This document shows positions 31,458 through 44,469 of a DNA stretch of 64,000 bases, one piece after another. Below the pieces are notes generated by a model that was not told the origin of the DNA, made no database searches, and saw only the letters and a program-made list of their open reading frames with translations. This DNA comes from Paragorgia papillata (lineage: Eukaryota > Cnidaria > Anthozoa > Scleralcyonacea > Coralliidae), in contig JAWNZC010000367.1 of the NCBI GenBank assembly GCA_035771165.1, forward strand, positions 302,501 through 366,500, in the 5' to 3' direction. Every line of letters begins with the position of its first letter. Within the stretch, counting starts at the first letter, position 1. Position numbers and translations under genes: made by a program.

Positions 31458-31820
31458 TTAGCAGCAGTTTTCTAAGTCAAGAACACAAAGAAAGTTTTCC
31501 ATCTCTGAAACAAACGTAGCCTCCTCCGCAGGCAATTCTGTGTCTTCCCAAACGGCGGACTCCAAATTCCCAATGTTGTGGCTTTGAAAGACAAACGCTA
31601 GTCGCCAAATTATAGGAGCTGTAAATTTGCGAATTGGATCGTAAAACGGAGCGAAAAAGTACGGGATCTTGTGTTCACACAACACCGCCAACGATTCCGT
31701 TTTCATCTTGCAGAAATTGTCGGGAGCGACGACAAAACTCACCAAACGTGGTCGAAATTGTATGAAAACGTCACTCAAACCGGAGCTATTTGATTCACCG
31801 TGCGTTTTTGTTCCATTCAC
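31458..31820 (-). CDS. Unassigned 120-aa open frame
   Basis: Single-exon frame from ATG to TAA with balanced composition, not repeat-derived: FIQFRPRLVSFVVAPDN, HKIPYFFAPFYDPIRKF and WRLAFVF look like globular alpha/beta protein. No family recognised. An acceptor-like CATTTTCCACAG just upstream of the ATG leaves open that this is the last exon of a gene running in from the right, or a retrocopy. No AATAAA seen close downstream. Confidence 0.35.
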   Translation of the reverse strand: MNGTKTHGESNSSGLSDVFIQFRPRLVSFVVAPDNFCKMKTESLAVLCEHKIPYFFAPFYDPIRKFTAPIIWRLAFVFQSHNIGNLESAVWEDTELPAEEATFVSEMENFLCVLDLENCC

Positions 31821-32058
31821 TGTGGAAAATGTTGTTGCATTGCACGGCTCTGTCGCATTAATTTAAATCCAGTCTTTCTAAAACCTTGCTAAGGTTATTA
31901 CAAAACGTTTTAAAACATTACTAAATGAATAACGAGGATGGAACATTCCACCTCATCAAGATATGTTTACCATTGCACTCATTCATTATTTGTATAATAT
32001 CCGCTCTCATTTGGTCAACATAAAAGATAACAAACTATATATAATTTTAATGCTCGCG

Positions 32059-32222
32059 TTATGTCTGTCTGTCTGTCTGTCTGTTTGTTTGTTTGTTTGT
32101 TTGTTTGTTTGTTTGTTTGTTTGTTTGTTTGTTTGTTTGTTTGTTTGTCTGGCTGGCTGGCTGTCTGTCTGTCTGGCTGCTTGTCTGGCTGCTTGTCTGT
32201 CTGCTTGTCTGTCTGTCGGTCG

Positions 32223-32282
<60 letters not shown>

Positions 32283-32309
32283 GCCTACCTGCCTGCCTGC
32301 CTGCCTGCC

Positions 32310-32382
<73 letters not shown>
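32059..32382. repeat. (CTGT)n/(TTGT)n microsatellite
   Basis: About 320 bp with GGCT and GCCT variants; its right edge abuts the inverted duplication carrying the DIS3L exon copy. Confidence 0.95.
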
Positions 32383-32671
32383 GATTCAAATGACTCTATA
32401 GTTAGAGCGTCTGCATGTTAGCATTCGGAAGGTTGTGGACTCGAGTCCTATAACCAGAGCTAAAAGTCCTTCTGAGTATTAACAACCTACGATATATTGT
32501 ACAGCAATAACTAAGAAAACTTTACTAACTTCAAGTTGAAAATCCTAAACTAACTAATCATAAAGCTCGTAATGTATAGTTTGCGGACTGACATGTATGT
32601 CAACCAACCATGTGAAGTCCAAAGACTGTAGAATTTTAGTTAGTACTGGAATCTATAGAAAGAGAATCTAC

Positions 32672-32752
32672 CTTGACTTGTCCGTTTTGACTTTAATTTC
32701 CTTGCAATATCCATCAGCTTAATAATTAACTGCCCAACGTAATTCCTCTACT
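32672..32752 (-). pseudogene. Dead copy of the DIS3L VEELRWAV exon
   Basis: 81 nt against 77 in the functional exon: four extra bases around GTTAATTATTAAG replace GTTATAAAG, so the frame is broken. Acceptor (TATAG) and donor (GTAGAT) are still present. Confidence 0.88.
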
Positions 32753-32940
32753 CTATAAAAGAACGTTTAGTGCGAACAAATTTAACACATGTTCCGGATA
32801 CTGGTACACAGTAAAATTCCGCTATCCCGTAGTATCCGGTATCCTGTAAAATTGTACAGTATATTTACCATATACTACTGCAGTTCTTGGATTAGTGAAA
32901 CTTGTGTAAGTAAACATACTTTGACATTTGGAACGAGAGC

Positions 32941-33040
32941 TTAACTCTTTCCTGTCCGAATCAATCTTTAGTATTTTATTCTGGCTAACGCCAGACGATT
33001 TTATTCACCTCTAGGGAAGCCCTCGGTCAGGAATGAGTTA
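32941..33040. repeat. Dispersed TTAACTC...GAGTTAA palindromic repeat, copy 2
   Basis: TTAACTCTTTCCTGTCCG ... TTCTGGCTAACGCCAGACG ... CAGGAATGAGTTAA. Confidence 0.8.
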
Positions 33041-33118
33041 AACTAGGTTTGACTGCTTCAACGAGTCACACATTCTTTATTTTATTACCTCCGCCAGGAG
33101 GTTATGTTTTTACCCCGT

Positions 33119-33412
<294 letters not shown>

Positions 33413-33700
33413 TGACCCTGAAACGAGGTTGCATTGGTAGGAACACGTTTGAATTATTTTGAACAAAAAAACTTTTCCCATGCGCAGTTTTTTGTTTCGG
33501 ATTTTATTTTGTTTCTTGAAAAGATGACCGAACGTACGAGGCTACATTTTGTGGGTTGTCATTTAGGATTACTCAAAGTATTTTCCGTTTCTTTTGTGAA
33601 CCGCTGGCGAAATGTGGTTTGCTTGCGGACACCCAAAGAACCCTATAGTAATTAGTTTACCAAAAGCCTGAGCATGGTTTAAAACGGCTTGTTAACAGGC
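33413..33700. other. Intergenic, no gene recognised
   Basis: A 73-codon plus-strand frame (33434-33655) has no recognisable feature; left unannotated. Confidence 0.5.
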
Positions 33701-36700
33701 TTAAACAACATTGCTTGGCCAGCGTGAACAACGTTTGTGCTGATCAGCATGAACAACATTGTGTTGGCCAATATGAACAACATTGTGCTGGCTACAGTAG
33801 CATGAACAACATTGTGTTAGCCACAGTAGCATGAACAATATTGGGTTGGCTAACACGAATAACATTCTAAGACCTTGCGTTACATTGTGAGTTATTGCAT
33901 TACATTGTCAGACGCATTGTGAGACCTTACGTTACATTGTGAGACCTTACGTTACATTGTGAGACCTTATGTTACATTGTGAGACCTTACGTTACATTGT
34001 GAGACCTTACGTTACATTGTCAGATGCATTGTGAGACCTTATGTTACATTGTCAGATGCATTGTGAGATCTTACGTTACATTGTCAGATGCATTGCGAGA
34101 CCTTACGTTACATTGTCAGATGCATTGTGAGACCTTGCATTACATTGTGAGACCTTATCTTACATTGTGAGACCTTATCTTACATTGTCAGATGCATTGT
34201 GAGACCTTGCATTACATTGTGAGTCCTTACGTTACAATTGTCAGACGCATTGTGAGACCTTGTGTTACATTGTGAGACCTTACGTTACATTGTGAGACCT
34301 TACATTACATTGTGAGTCGTTACGTTACATTGTCAGATGCATTGTGAGTCCTTGCATTACATTGTGAGACCTTATCTTACATTGTGAGACCTTATCTTAC
34401 ATTGTCAGATGCATTGTGAGACCTTGCATTACATTGTGAGTCCTTACGTTACAATTGTCAGACGCATTGTGAGACCTTGTGTTACATTGTGAGACCTTAC
34501 GTTACATTGTGAGACCTTACATTACATTGTGAGTCCTTACGTTACATTGTGATACCTTATGTTACATTGTGAGTCCTTACGTTACATTATCAGACGCATT
34601 GTGAAACCTTGCATTACATTGTGAGTCCTCACGTTACATTGTCAGATGCATTGTGAGACCTTGCATTACATTGTCAGTCCTTACGTTACATTGTCAGACC
34701 TTACGTTACATTGTGAGACCTTACATTACATTGTGAGTCCTTACGTTACATTGTCAGATGCATTGTGAAACCTTGCATTACATTGTGAGTCCTCACGTTA
34801 CATTGTCAAATGCATTGTGAGACCTTGTGTTACATTGTGAGACCTTACGTTACATTGTGAGACCTTACATTACATTGTGAGTCCTTACATTACATTGTGA
34901 GTCCTTACGTTACATTGTGATACCTTATGTTACATTGTGAGTCCTTACGTTACATTATCAGACGCATTGTGAAACCTTGCATTACATTGTGAGTCCTCAT
35001 GTTACATTGTCAGATGCATTGTGAGACCTTGTGTTACATTGTCAGATGCATTGTGAGATCTTACGTTACATTGTCAGATGCATTGCGAGACCTTACGTTA
35101 CATTGTCAGCTGCATTGTGAGACCTTGCGTTACATTGTGAGACCTTATCTTACATTGTCAGATGCATTGTGAGACCTTGCATTACATTGTGAGTCCTTAC
35201 GTTACAATTGTCAGACGCATTGTGAGACCTTGTGTTACATTGTGAGACCTTACGTTACATTGTAAGACCTTACATTACATTGTGAGACCTTACGTTACAT
35301 TGTGACACTTATGTTACATTGTGATTCCTTACGTTACATTATCAGACGCATTGTGAAACCTTGCATTACATTGTGAGTCCTCACGTTACATTGTCAGATG
35401 CATTGTGAGACCTTGTGTTACATTGTGAGACCTTACGTTACATTGTGAGACCTTACATTACATTGTGAGTCCTTACGTTACATTGTCAGATGCATTGCGA
35501 GTCCCTACGTTACATTGTGAGACCTTACGTTACATTATGAGGCTTTACATTACATTGTGAGTCCTTACGTTACATTGTGATACCTTATGTTACATTGTGA
35601 GTCCTTACGTTACATTATCAGACGCATTGTGAAACCTTGCATTACATTGTGAGTCCTCACGTTACATTGTCAGATGCATTGTGAGACCTTGCGTTACATT
35701 GTCAGTCCTTACGTTAAATTGTCAGACCTTACGTTACATTGTGAGACCTTACATTACATTGTGAGTCCTTACGTTACATTGTCAGATGCATTGTGAAACC
35801 TTGCATTACATTGTGAGTCCTCACGTTACATTGTCAGATGCATTGTGAGACCTTGTGTTACATTGTGAGACCTTACGTTACATTGTGAGACCTTACATTA
35901 CATTGTGAGTCCTTACGTTACATTGTCAGATGCATTGCGAGTCCCTACGTTACATTGTGAGACCTTACGTTACATTGTGAGTCCTTACGTTACATTATGA
36001 GGCCTTACATTAAATTGTGAGTCCTTACGTTACATTGTGATACCTTATGTTACATTGTGAGACCTTACGTTACATTATGAGACCTTACATTACATTGTGA
36101 GTCCTTACGTTACATTATCAGACGAATTGTGAAACCTTGGATTACATTGTGAGTCCTCATGTTACATTGTCAGATGCATTGTGAGACCTTGTGTTACATT
36201 GTCAGATGCATTGTGAGATCTTACGTTACATTGTCAGATGCATTGCGAGACCTTACGTTACATTGTCAGCTGCATTGTGAGACCTTGCGTTACATTGTGA
36301 GACCTTATCTTACATTGTCAGATGCATTGTGAGACCTTGCATTACATTGTGAGTCCTTACGTTACAATTGTCAGACGCATTGTGAGACCTTGTGTTACAT
36401 TGTGAGACCTTACGTTACATTGTAAGACCTTACATTACATTGTGAGACCTTACGTTACATTGTGACACTTATGTTACATTGTGATTCCTTACGTTACATT
36501 ATCAGACGCATTGTGAAACCTTGCATTACATTGTGAGTCCTCACGTTACATTGTCAGATGCATTGTGAGACCTTGCGTTACATTGTCAGACCTTACGTTA
36601 CATTGTGAGACCTTACATTACATTTCAGAGTCCTTACGTTACATTGTCAGATGCATTGTGAAACCTTGCATTACATTGTGAGTCCTCACGTTACATTGTC

Positions 36701-38204
36701 AGATGCATTGTGAGACCTTACGTTACATTGTGAGACCTTGCATTACATTGTGAGTCCTCACGTTACAATTGTCAGACGCATTGTGATACCTTGTGTTACA
36801 TTGTGAGTCCTTACGTTACATTGTCAGATGCATTGCGAGACCTTGCGTTACATTGTGAGTCCTTACGTTACATTGTCAGATGCATTGTGATACCTTGCGT
36901 TACATTGTGAGTCCTTACGTTACATTGTCAGATGCATTGTGAGACCTTGCATTACATTGTGAGACCTGATGTTACATTGTCGAACGCATTGTGAGACCTT
37001 GCATTACATTGTGAGTCCTTGCGTTACATTGTCAGATGCATTGTGAGACCTTGCGTTACATTGTCAGACCTTACGTTACATTGTGAGACCTTACATTACA
37101 TTTCAGAGTCCTTACGTTACATTGTCAGATGCATTGTGAAACCTTGCATTACATTGTGAGTCCTCACGTTACATTGTCAGATGCATTGTGAGACCTTACG
37201 TTACATTGTGAGACCTTGCATTACATTGTGAGTCCTCACGTTACAATTGTCAGACGCATTGTGATACCTTGTGTTACATTGTGAGTCCTTACGTTACATT
37301 GTCAGATGCATTGCGAGACCTTGCGTTACATTGTGAGTCCTTACGTTACATTGTCAGATGCATTGTGATACCTTGCGTTACATTGTGAGTCCTTACGTTA
37401 CATTGTCAGATGCATTGTGAGACCTTGCATTACATTGTGAGACCTGATGTTACATTGTCGAACGCATTGTGAGACCTTGCATTACATTGTGAGTCCTTGC
37501 GTTACATTGTCAGATGCATTGTGATACCTTGCGTTACATCGTGAGACCTTGCGTTACATTGTCAGATGCATTGTGATACCTTGCGTTACATTGTGAGACC
37601 TTACATTACATTGTCAGACGCATTGTGAGTACTTGCGTTACATTGTCAGACCTTACGTTGCATTGTGAGACCTTACATTACATTGTGAGTCCTTACGTTA
37701 CATTGTCAGATGCATTGTGAGTCCTTACGTTACATTGTGATACCTTACGTTACATTGTGAGACCTTACGTTACATTGTGATACCTTACCTTACATTGTGA
37801 GACCTTACGTTATATTGTGAGACCTTACGTTACATTGTGAGACCTTACGTTACATTATGAGACCTTACATTACATTGTGAGTCCTTACGTTACTTTGTCA
37901 GATGCATTGTGAGTCCTTACGTTACATTGTGATACCTTACGTTACATTGTGAGTCCTTACGTAATATTGTGAGACCTTACGTTACATTGTGATACCTTAC
38001 GTTACATTGTGAGACCTTACGTTATATTGTGAGACCTTACGTTACATTGTGAGTCCTTACATTACATTGTGAGACCTTACGTTACATTACCAGACGCATT
38101 GTGAGACCTTACGTTACATTACCAGACGCATTGTGAGACCTTACGTTACATTATCAGACACATTGTGAGACCTTACGTTACATTGTCAAATGTATTGTGA
38201 GACC
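33700..38204. repeat. 4.5-kb minisatellite, 20-bp and 32-bp units, higher-order structure
   Basis: Starts with a decayed GTTGGC.A..ATGAACAACATT array (33700-33870), then a 20-bp unit TTACATTGTGAGACCTTACG and a 32-bp unit made by inserting CAGATGCATTGT. Two higher-order duplications are visible: 1160 bp offset (34991 and 36151 onward, including GTGACACTTATG at both) and 478 bp offset (36621 and 37099, marked by CATTTCAGAG; 36981 and 37459, marked by CGAACGCATT). Confidence 0.95.
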
Positions 38205-38325
<121 letters not shown>

Positions 38326-38339
38326 AAGATACTTTATTT

Positions 38340-38610
38340 CAGGCCCTTACGTTACCTTGTGAGATCTTACATTACATTGTCAGATCTTACGTTACATTGT
38401 GAGACCCTACGTTACATTGTGAGACCTTACGTTACATTGTCAGATCTTACGTTATATTGTGAGACCTTACGTTGCATTGTGAGAACTTGCGTTACATTGT
38501 GAGACCTTGCTTTACGTTGTGAAACCTTACAGTACATTGTGAGTCCTTTTGGTACATTGTCAGATCTTACTGTACGTTACATTGTGAGTCCTTATGTTAC
38601 ATTGTGAGAC
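38340..38610. repeat. Distal, decayed part of the minisatellite
   Basis: Same GTTACATTGTGAGACC words with more variants. Confidence 0.9.
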
Positions 38611-39111
38611 CAAACATTTGGCGAAAAGTATGTTGCAAATGAGTGTAATACTTGTATATTCTTGTAAAGAAACTAATAAATTTACATGCATGACATTACA
38701 GGTGATAGTTTATTGACGCTGTCAAAGGATGTTACCCATTATATTGTTCCAGATTGTCAGGTAGTGTTGCATTGATTCATTTATTCATTCATTCAATCAT
38801 TCGTTCGTTTGTTTTTTATTCGTTTCATCGAGATTTCATCATGTTTCATCGAGATTTTCTCAATGTCGCGTAGATTTCAAACGAGTAAACTCCACTCTCT
38901 ATATCTGAAACGCTATATCTTCAGTTATTCACAGGCCTCAAAGTCAAGTTAAGATTTGGTATCTATTATATCGGTTTCGGTCACTGACCTATATATAACT
39001 GGACTGCGTGCTCCTATTACCTTTGAGATAGGAAAAGTGTCCCCCGAATAGTTTTCAAAATGGCAGCATTTATGGGTCTTTTGGTAATGGTGAAATGTCG
39101 CCGTCCACGTT

Positions 39112-39943
39112 ATTGTACGGAACGGAACGGAACTTGTCGTCGCATTATTTTACGGAACGGAACGCTGCTAATGTTTGCAATGTAATTTGATGCTGTAACG
39201 CTCAGGAATCTGGGATTTTTTAAGTTCAGTTGAATTGAATTTCCAAGAGATAACTCTGATTGTCTTTTTATTTGACAAATATAACGTAATTGTAGTACTA
39301 GTATGGTTACGAATAGACTAGTATACATGTCCCCCGGTTTAGTAATTGGGTAACTTTGCTGGATGGGCAAATTCGCTCTACTGATGACATGCAAATATAC
39401 AACAGACATCTTATGCACAATTTTTTGTTTTCAAAGGAGTCACTAAAAGGATTACATTTATTTCGGTTACCAAAAATGACCATAAAACGCCATCTAATAT
39501 ATTGGCTGGAAAATTGTTACCGGGGGAGGTGACAGTATAATTTATTCACGGTATCTAAGAAAGAAGAACGGTTTATGAATTTACTTGACATGATATATGA
39601 ATCTTAAAACTGATAAAAAATGTAAACGTTTGTTGTATTTTTTGTCTAAAAAACTGTTTTTCTGTTCCAGTCCTTCTAAAGTGTCATTTTTTCCGGTCGG
39701 CGTTTTCTTCTCGGAGATAAGATCCTGAGTACGAGGTTGGTCGACAGACAGTTCTAAACACTGTTTTATAGACGTTTTGGCGATTTGCAGTTGTATTTTT
39801 TTATTTGTATAAAGTTTCTTTATTTAATAGATATGCTGCGGTGTTATTGAATTATCATTACTGGCAGTTATATGCACTCCGACAAAGAAAGTGTCGTTCC
39901 GTTCCGTTCCGTAAAATAATGCGACGACAAGTTCCGTTCCGTT
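39112..39943. mobile_element. Fold-back element with GTACGGAACGGAAC ends
   Basis: Ends share ACTTGTCGTCGCATTATTTT flanked by (GGAAC)n, inverted, about 830 bp apart. Confidence 0.78.
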
Positions 39944-40661
39944 CTACCAAGGTCGCTGACCGATACCTATGAACCGGACTGATGACACATGTTTTTAAAA
40001 CTGCCTGTATTTTGTTCGGTATTCAGTCGAATTATATTAGCAGACGAGAAACTTGTCAGTTGTCAGGTGTTTTAAAATCCGGTAAACGACGAGTTTTCTA
40101 TCTTCCATTCGTCCGTCTATTTTCCCGTCGCTAAGACAAGAAAGCCGGACGACAAACTATATCAGACTGGGGCAGTGGAAGACCGTCAAAACCCGTCAGT
40201 CAGAAAGCTTTCGTCTTCTAACATGAAGACTTTATCGAGTTATAAATAACAACACTTGAAAAAGGTTGATAAAGACTCTATTAAGTAGAACTCGGCTACG
40301 CCTCGCTTCTCTACGATTTTCTCGTGATCTTCAGCGATTCTTTATAGAGCTGGCGACTTCATAAAACGAAATGTTTGTAGATTTCCATGACCATGTGTAT
40401 TGACAGTCTTGTTTATTTTATTGCCAAGTGTTCGTGCCGTACGCCGGCCGAAACGTCTTTAACTCACTAGACTGTCAGAAAGCTACAACAGTAAATGTCT
40501 AGGAGTTATTGTAGTTCAGAACTACAATAAGACTCTTATCATGAAAAACGTCCCGGGTCGCTTGGCAACAAACATATATAATATACATGGAAAAACCACC
40601 GAAATATTTTGTTTACACAAACTCGAGATCATGTTCTACTGATATTCCTATTTGGTCAGAC

Positions 40662-41249
40662 TCAATCTCGTTCCCAGAGCCCACGTTCCCCACCCGGGAA
40701 ACGAGAGACTCTGGGATAATCCGTTTCAAATCGTTACGTTATTGGCTGAATAGTGAGCATGAGTTGGTCTGAAGTGACCGGAAGTAGAATTAATAAAACC
40801 AAAATAACAAAGATGTCGGACGACAAGACTCCAGTGAAGACGTTGCCGCGATCGATTCCTTCGCCGTATGTGTGTAGATGCTGTAATTCGAGTTTCGCCA
40901 GCAACCCCATTGACTTGTTTAGGGAAAAGTCAAACAAGGAGAACATACTATCCAGATTCCGCTTGGATATTTACGCATGCGTACCTCAACCGGAATTACA
41001 AGAATCCTGTGATTTGAAACGGATTATCCCAATCTCGTTCCCAGAGCCCACGTTCCCCTTACCCAGCGGGCGGGAAACGAGAGGCTCTGGGATAATCCGT
41101 TCACGCCATCACAGGATTCTTGTTATCCGGAAGAAGAGTTATATAGAGTTCACTGTGTTCATCAGCCAATGAAATATCGATGTGAAACGGGTTATCCCAG
41201 AGTCTCTCGTTTCCCGGGTGGGGAACGTGGGCTCTGGGAACGAGATTGG
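40662..41249. mobile_element. Insertion with CAATCTCGTTCCCAGAGCC ends
   Basis: Inverted ends (T/C)CAATCTCGTTCCCAGAG, flanked by GTCAGAC and GTCATAC (7 bp, one mismatch); copy B of the host repeat has the uninterrupted GTCAGAC. The end sequence also occurs a third time internally (41030-41105). Confidence 0.82.
40813..40998 (+). pseudogene. Possible captured gene fragment with Cys-rich (ZAD-like) motif
   Basis: From ATG the frame reads MSDDKTPVKTLPRS then YVCRCCNSSF...IDLFREKS..KENILSRF. A C-x2-C followed by DLF and a helix resembles the N-terminal half of ZAD-type zinc-binding domains. It runs into the element's own repeat, so only a first-exon-like piece is present. Confidence 0.35.
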
Positions 41250-41326
41250 GTCATACTAATAATTCAGTAGGCCTCTTGAGTGGTTCCACAATAAATAAAA
41301 TTAACAATGACCAACCGTGCATACAA

Positions 41327-41425
41327 TTAACTCTTTCCTGTCCGAATTTGTCTTTAGTATTTTATTCTGGCTAACGCCAGACGATTTTATTCACCTCTGG
41401 GGAAGCCCTTGCACCGAACGAGTAA
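41327..41425. repeat. Dispersed TTAACTC palindromic repeat, copy 3
   Basis: Nested in dispersed repeat copy A; core TTCTGGCTAACGCCAGACG. Confidence 0.75.
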
Positions 41426-41597
41426 GAAAATCGCTTTGTATGTACCTAAATATTACTTTTTCTTGCGATAAGTACATGTCAGTGGTCGCTACCATTAGCA
41501 GAAGGACCTAAAATTGATAAATGCCGCCATCTTGAAAGTGAAAATGGGGACACATTTTTTGGCAGCTCCCGCGGTCCAGTTATATATAGGTCAGTGG

Positions 41598-43410
41598 TGG
41601 GGGATGTGAAACATATTAAAATGTAAAAAAAAAATTATAATTACAAATGTAGATATTCAGTAGAAATCTGTTTTGAGCGCATGTTACACGACATGAAAAA
41701 TTTCCCTCTTAAACCACTGATCTTTATATAACTGGATTGCTCATCCAGCTTCAAAAATGAAGCCACCGGAGATGCATGAGGAATTTGGAGTACCAAGATG
41801 GCCGCCACAAAAAATTTGTATGTTTTCGTAGCACGAAAAGAGAGGAAAAAAGCCACATTAAAAATATTTCGGCCATTGGTATCAGACATAGTAGACTGTA
41901 AAAGCCTTACAAGCTTAGTTTTTGTGACTACCGCTGACCTGTCAGCTGACCTGTCGGCGTGATCTTGCTTAAATAAATAAAGGACTGGGGCTAATCATTT
42001 AAACCGCTATCAAGAAGATACAACGGCTGTGTGATGCTGTCGGCTTGGTCTTATTTTTAAGTGGGTACTATCTTACGCGCTAGCTACAATCTTGGACAAA
42101 AGTATTCGGACACAACAACACATACTTCACTTATAACATTTCATTCTGCTTCAGGGGGTTCTGCTTGAACGATCGATGCCTAGCAACCCACACCTCCCTT
42201 TCAATGTTGTTCACTGCATCAAATATAATGTATTTTCACGCATAATTGCCATTTATATCCGTCAACATTGATTAGGGGGAGGGGCTTCGTTGCTTTATGT
42301 AAATTTTTGCGTAAACATGAACGTGCGCGTGGCGCGTCCCAATGACTTTTGTCCAAGATTGTAGGTGTGAAGTTTTGAAAATCTGAAACTGACCGAAATC
42401 CGACAACATCGCGATTAACGTTAATTGACTTAGGCCAGTTTCAAACAACGAAGTTCAATACTCATAGCAAATTGATCGGTTTAGTTCTATGTCGTGGCCA
42501 GACGCCATACACTAGAAGTAGTCGGCTGCTATAGCCAAATGCGAAAACCAGACAGCATCCAAATAGTCATTCGCAACAAACACTTTTAGACCACACCAGT
42601 TCATGCACCTATACCATTTTGACATACAACGCTAAGATTTAGAATTTTATTTAGATTTATTTACATTTAGATTAGCTGAACTGGTTGAAAACCTCAGTGA
42701 AGGATTTTAAAAATAAGCGAATATGCGTCGCATGCCCATTGCCTTGGTGCGAAAATATTATTTAATTGTATTGTTTAAGCAGTAAACAGAATTTGAGAAC
42801 GTATCAAATTCCGAATCTTACACGCGACCAAGTTAAGTGTTTCGTTGACAAGTTAGTTGTTCCGATCCTATTAATAAGGCGCCTTGGTTTATGCATCGCC
42901 CAAGATAAACTTGTGAATGTATGTCGTACACACGAAAAAAATGTGAATGAAAACTTAACTGATGACATTCATACAGTTTGGAAATATGTCATGTTGATTA
43001 TACTTCGATTTATCTTTCATTTTACTTCGTTGAAACCCATTCTGCTATTAATCACACAAGATAGCTAGGCGACGTCGCGACGACGGCCAGCACTTAGAGT
43101 CCCGGTCGATGGCACTTGGTCGCGAACAGAATACAGACCTATTTAAATGTTCCAGTAAACTTGCGTCCGAAAAAACAACAAACGAAAGTCATATTGTTGT
43201 TGCACTATTAAACATAAGCGATGACCAAAGACGAAAAGTCAATACTTACGTATCGCTTCCTGGAACCTGATACAACAATTTGGGTCACGCTCTGACTGCT
43301 CACAACAGACGACGTGCACAGAAGCAGCCTCTTATAGATCGAGCTGTTTATTGATTACAAGCGGCTACGAGCGCCCAGAAATAGAAACAATCTAGACTCT
43401 AAGATTTAAT
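41598..43410. other. Intergenic, no gene recognised
   Basis: Contains a repeated phrase ATCTTGGACAAAAGT / CTTTTGTCCAAGATTGTAG at 42091 and 42347, inverted, suggesting another fold-back element of about 270 bp. A 100-codon frame at 42766-43068 shows no recognisable feature. Confidence 0.45.
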
Positions 43411-44050
43411 ATAGAAACTACTGTGATAATGCAGCTAAACAATGCGTACCAATGTCATTAACCGCTATAATATTCAAACACATTAAACAACATAGTGACA
43501 CCTGGGATTCTTCTGATTTAAATAATATTTTGTATCATGGTAACTGTCTATACGATTGTATCGAATGTTCTGTTAAAAAAAGACTTCTAGTTGTTGACTG
43601 ATGTTCCTGCTATGGTATCAAGAAATGGGAAAACATATTATCAAACCTATAGTGGGGAATCGTTAACTGGTGAATTATTTATGACAGATAATAACGGGCC
43701 TTATATCTCCTTAAAAAATGCATTTAAAAAGATATTTTTTGGGGGGAGAAACAAATTGTAAGTGTTGCTTGTTAACTATTGATTGTAACACAGTTGCAGT
43801 GTTTAACATGTTGAACAATAGTTGTAGAATCTTTGATTCTCACTCAAAGCACATGCATGGCATGGCGAGTTATTCTGGAACATGTGTCTTGCTGACAGTT
43901 GATGGCCTTGAAAACTTAGTTGCATTTTTTCAGATTACTTCTTATGGTATTTTCCATGATTTTCCGCAACATTTAAATCATTGTCATCTCTATGCATTTT
44001 CTATAGAACTATTTAGTCCAAGTTTTGAAATGTCTGATAGCTCACTATGA
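43411..44050 (+). pseudogene. Frameshifted transposon-type cysteine-peptidase-like relic
   Basis: Continuous protein similarity style but in three successive frames: QCVPMSLTAIIF...NNILYHGNCLYDC (frame of 43413), then TDVPAMVSRNGKTYYQ...DNNGPYISLKNAFK (frame of 43594), then NCKCCLLTIDCNTVAVF...CRIFDSHSKHMHGM...GTCVLLTVDGLENLV (frame of 43718). QC near the start and FDSHS later recall the Cys and Asp/His motifs of deubiquitinase-like peptidases carried by animal transposons. Family naming is tentative; two frameshifts make it dead. Confidence 0.5.
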
Positions 44051-44469
44051 CTTTAATCATGCTGACTTGAATTTGTCCCCGAATTTTTCAAGTTTGCGTC
44101 TTAGTGACACTGTGCCTTTAAGCCGCGTTAGAAGCAGTACAATGAGCGGTAGTCACATGCACGCTTAGCGTGTCTATTTTTGCATTTGTTGGTATTATTT
44201 AGCAGTAAAATATGTTATTATATGGCAGGAGCGCTGAGAGGTCCAAATACGGAAATCCTGTAATTTGATTGGTTCATAAGCGGTCGGATATTTCCCGTAT
44301 CCGCCCGCTCAGAGCGGAATCTGCCGTTCGGGACCGTAAGTTAATTTTATAAACAAAATGGCAGTCATGTCAGTATATCGGCAACAAGATCGATTATAAT
44401 TTCAGAACTACTCATTGTTGAAATATATCGTGCAGGTATGTTGTTAGAAATTTTATAAGCTTTCATTTG

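Larger units (their letters stand above)
32403..33081 (-). repeat. Inverted duplication of DIS3L intron-exon-intron segment
   Basis: The complement is collinear with 11733-12474: same flanks of the exon at 12139 (CTAAACGTTCTTTTATAG, donor GTAGATTC), same SINE-like end (GTCTG.ATG.TAGCATTCGG) and same dispersed palindrome. Divergence is modest with several small indels. Confidence 0.88.
40471..41597. repeat. Dispersed repeat copy A (interrupted)
   Basis: Similar throughout to 62823-63348 (GAAAGCTACAACAGTAA ... TTATATATAGGTCAGTGG) except for an insert at 40662-41249. Confidence 0.85.

Noticed and set aside
42766..43068. 100-codon frame as a gene
   Set aside because: No recognisable motif, no splice or poly(A) context and AT-rich composition; probably chance.
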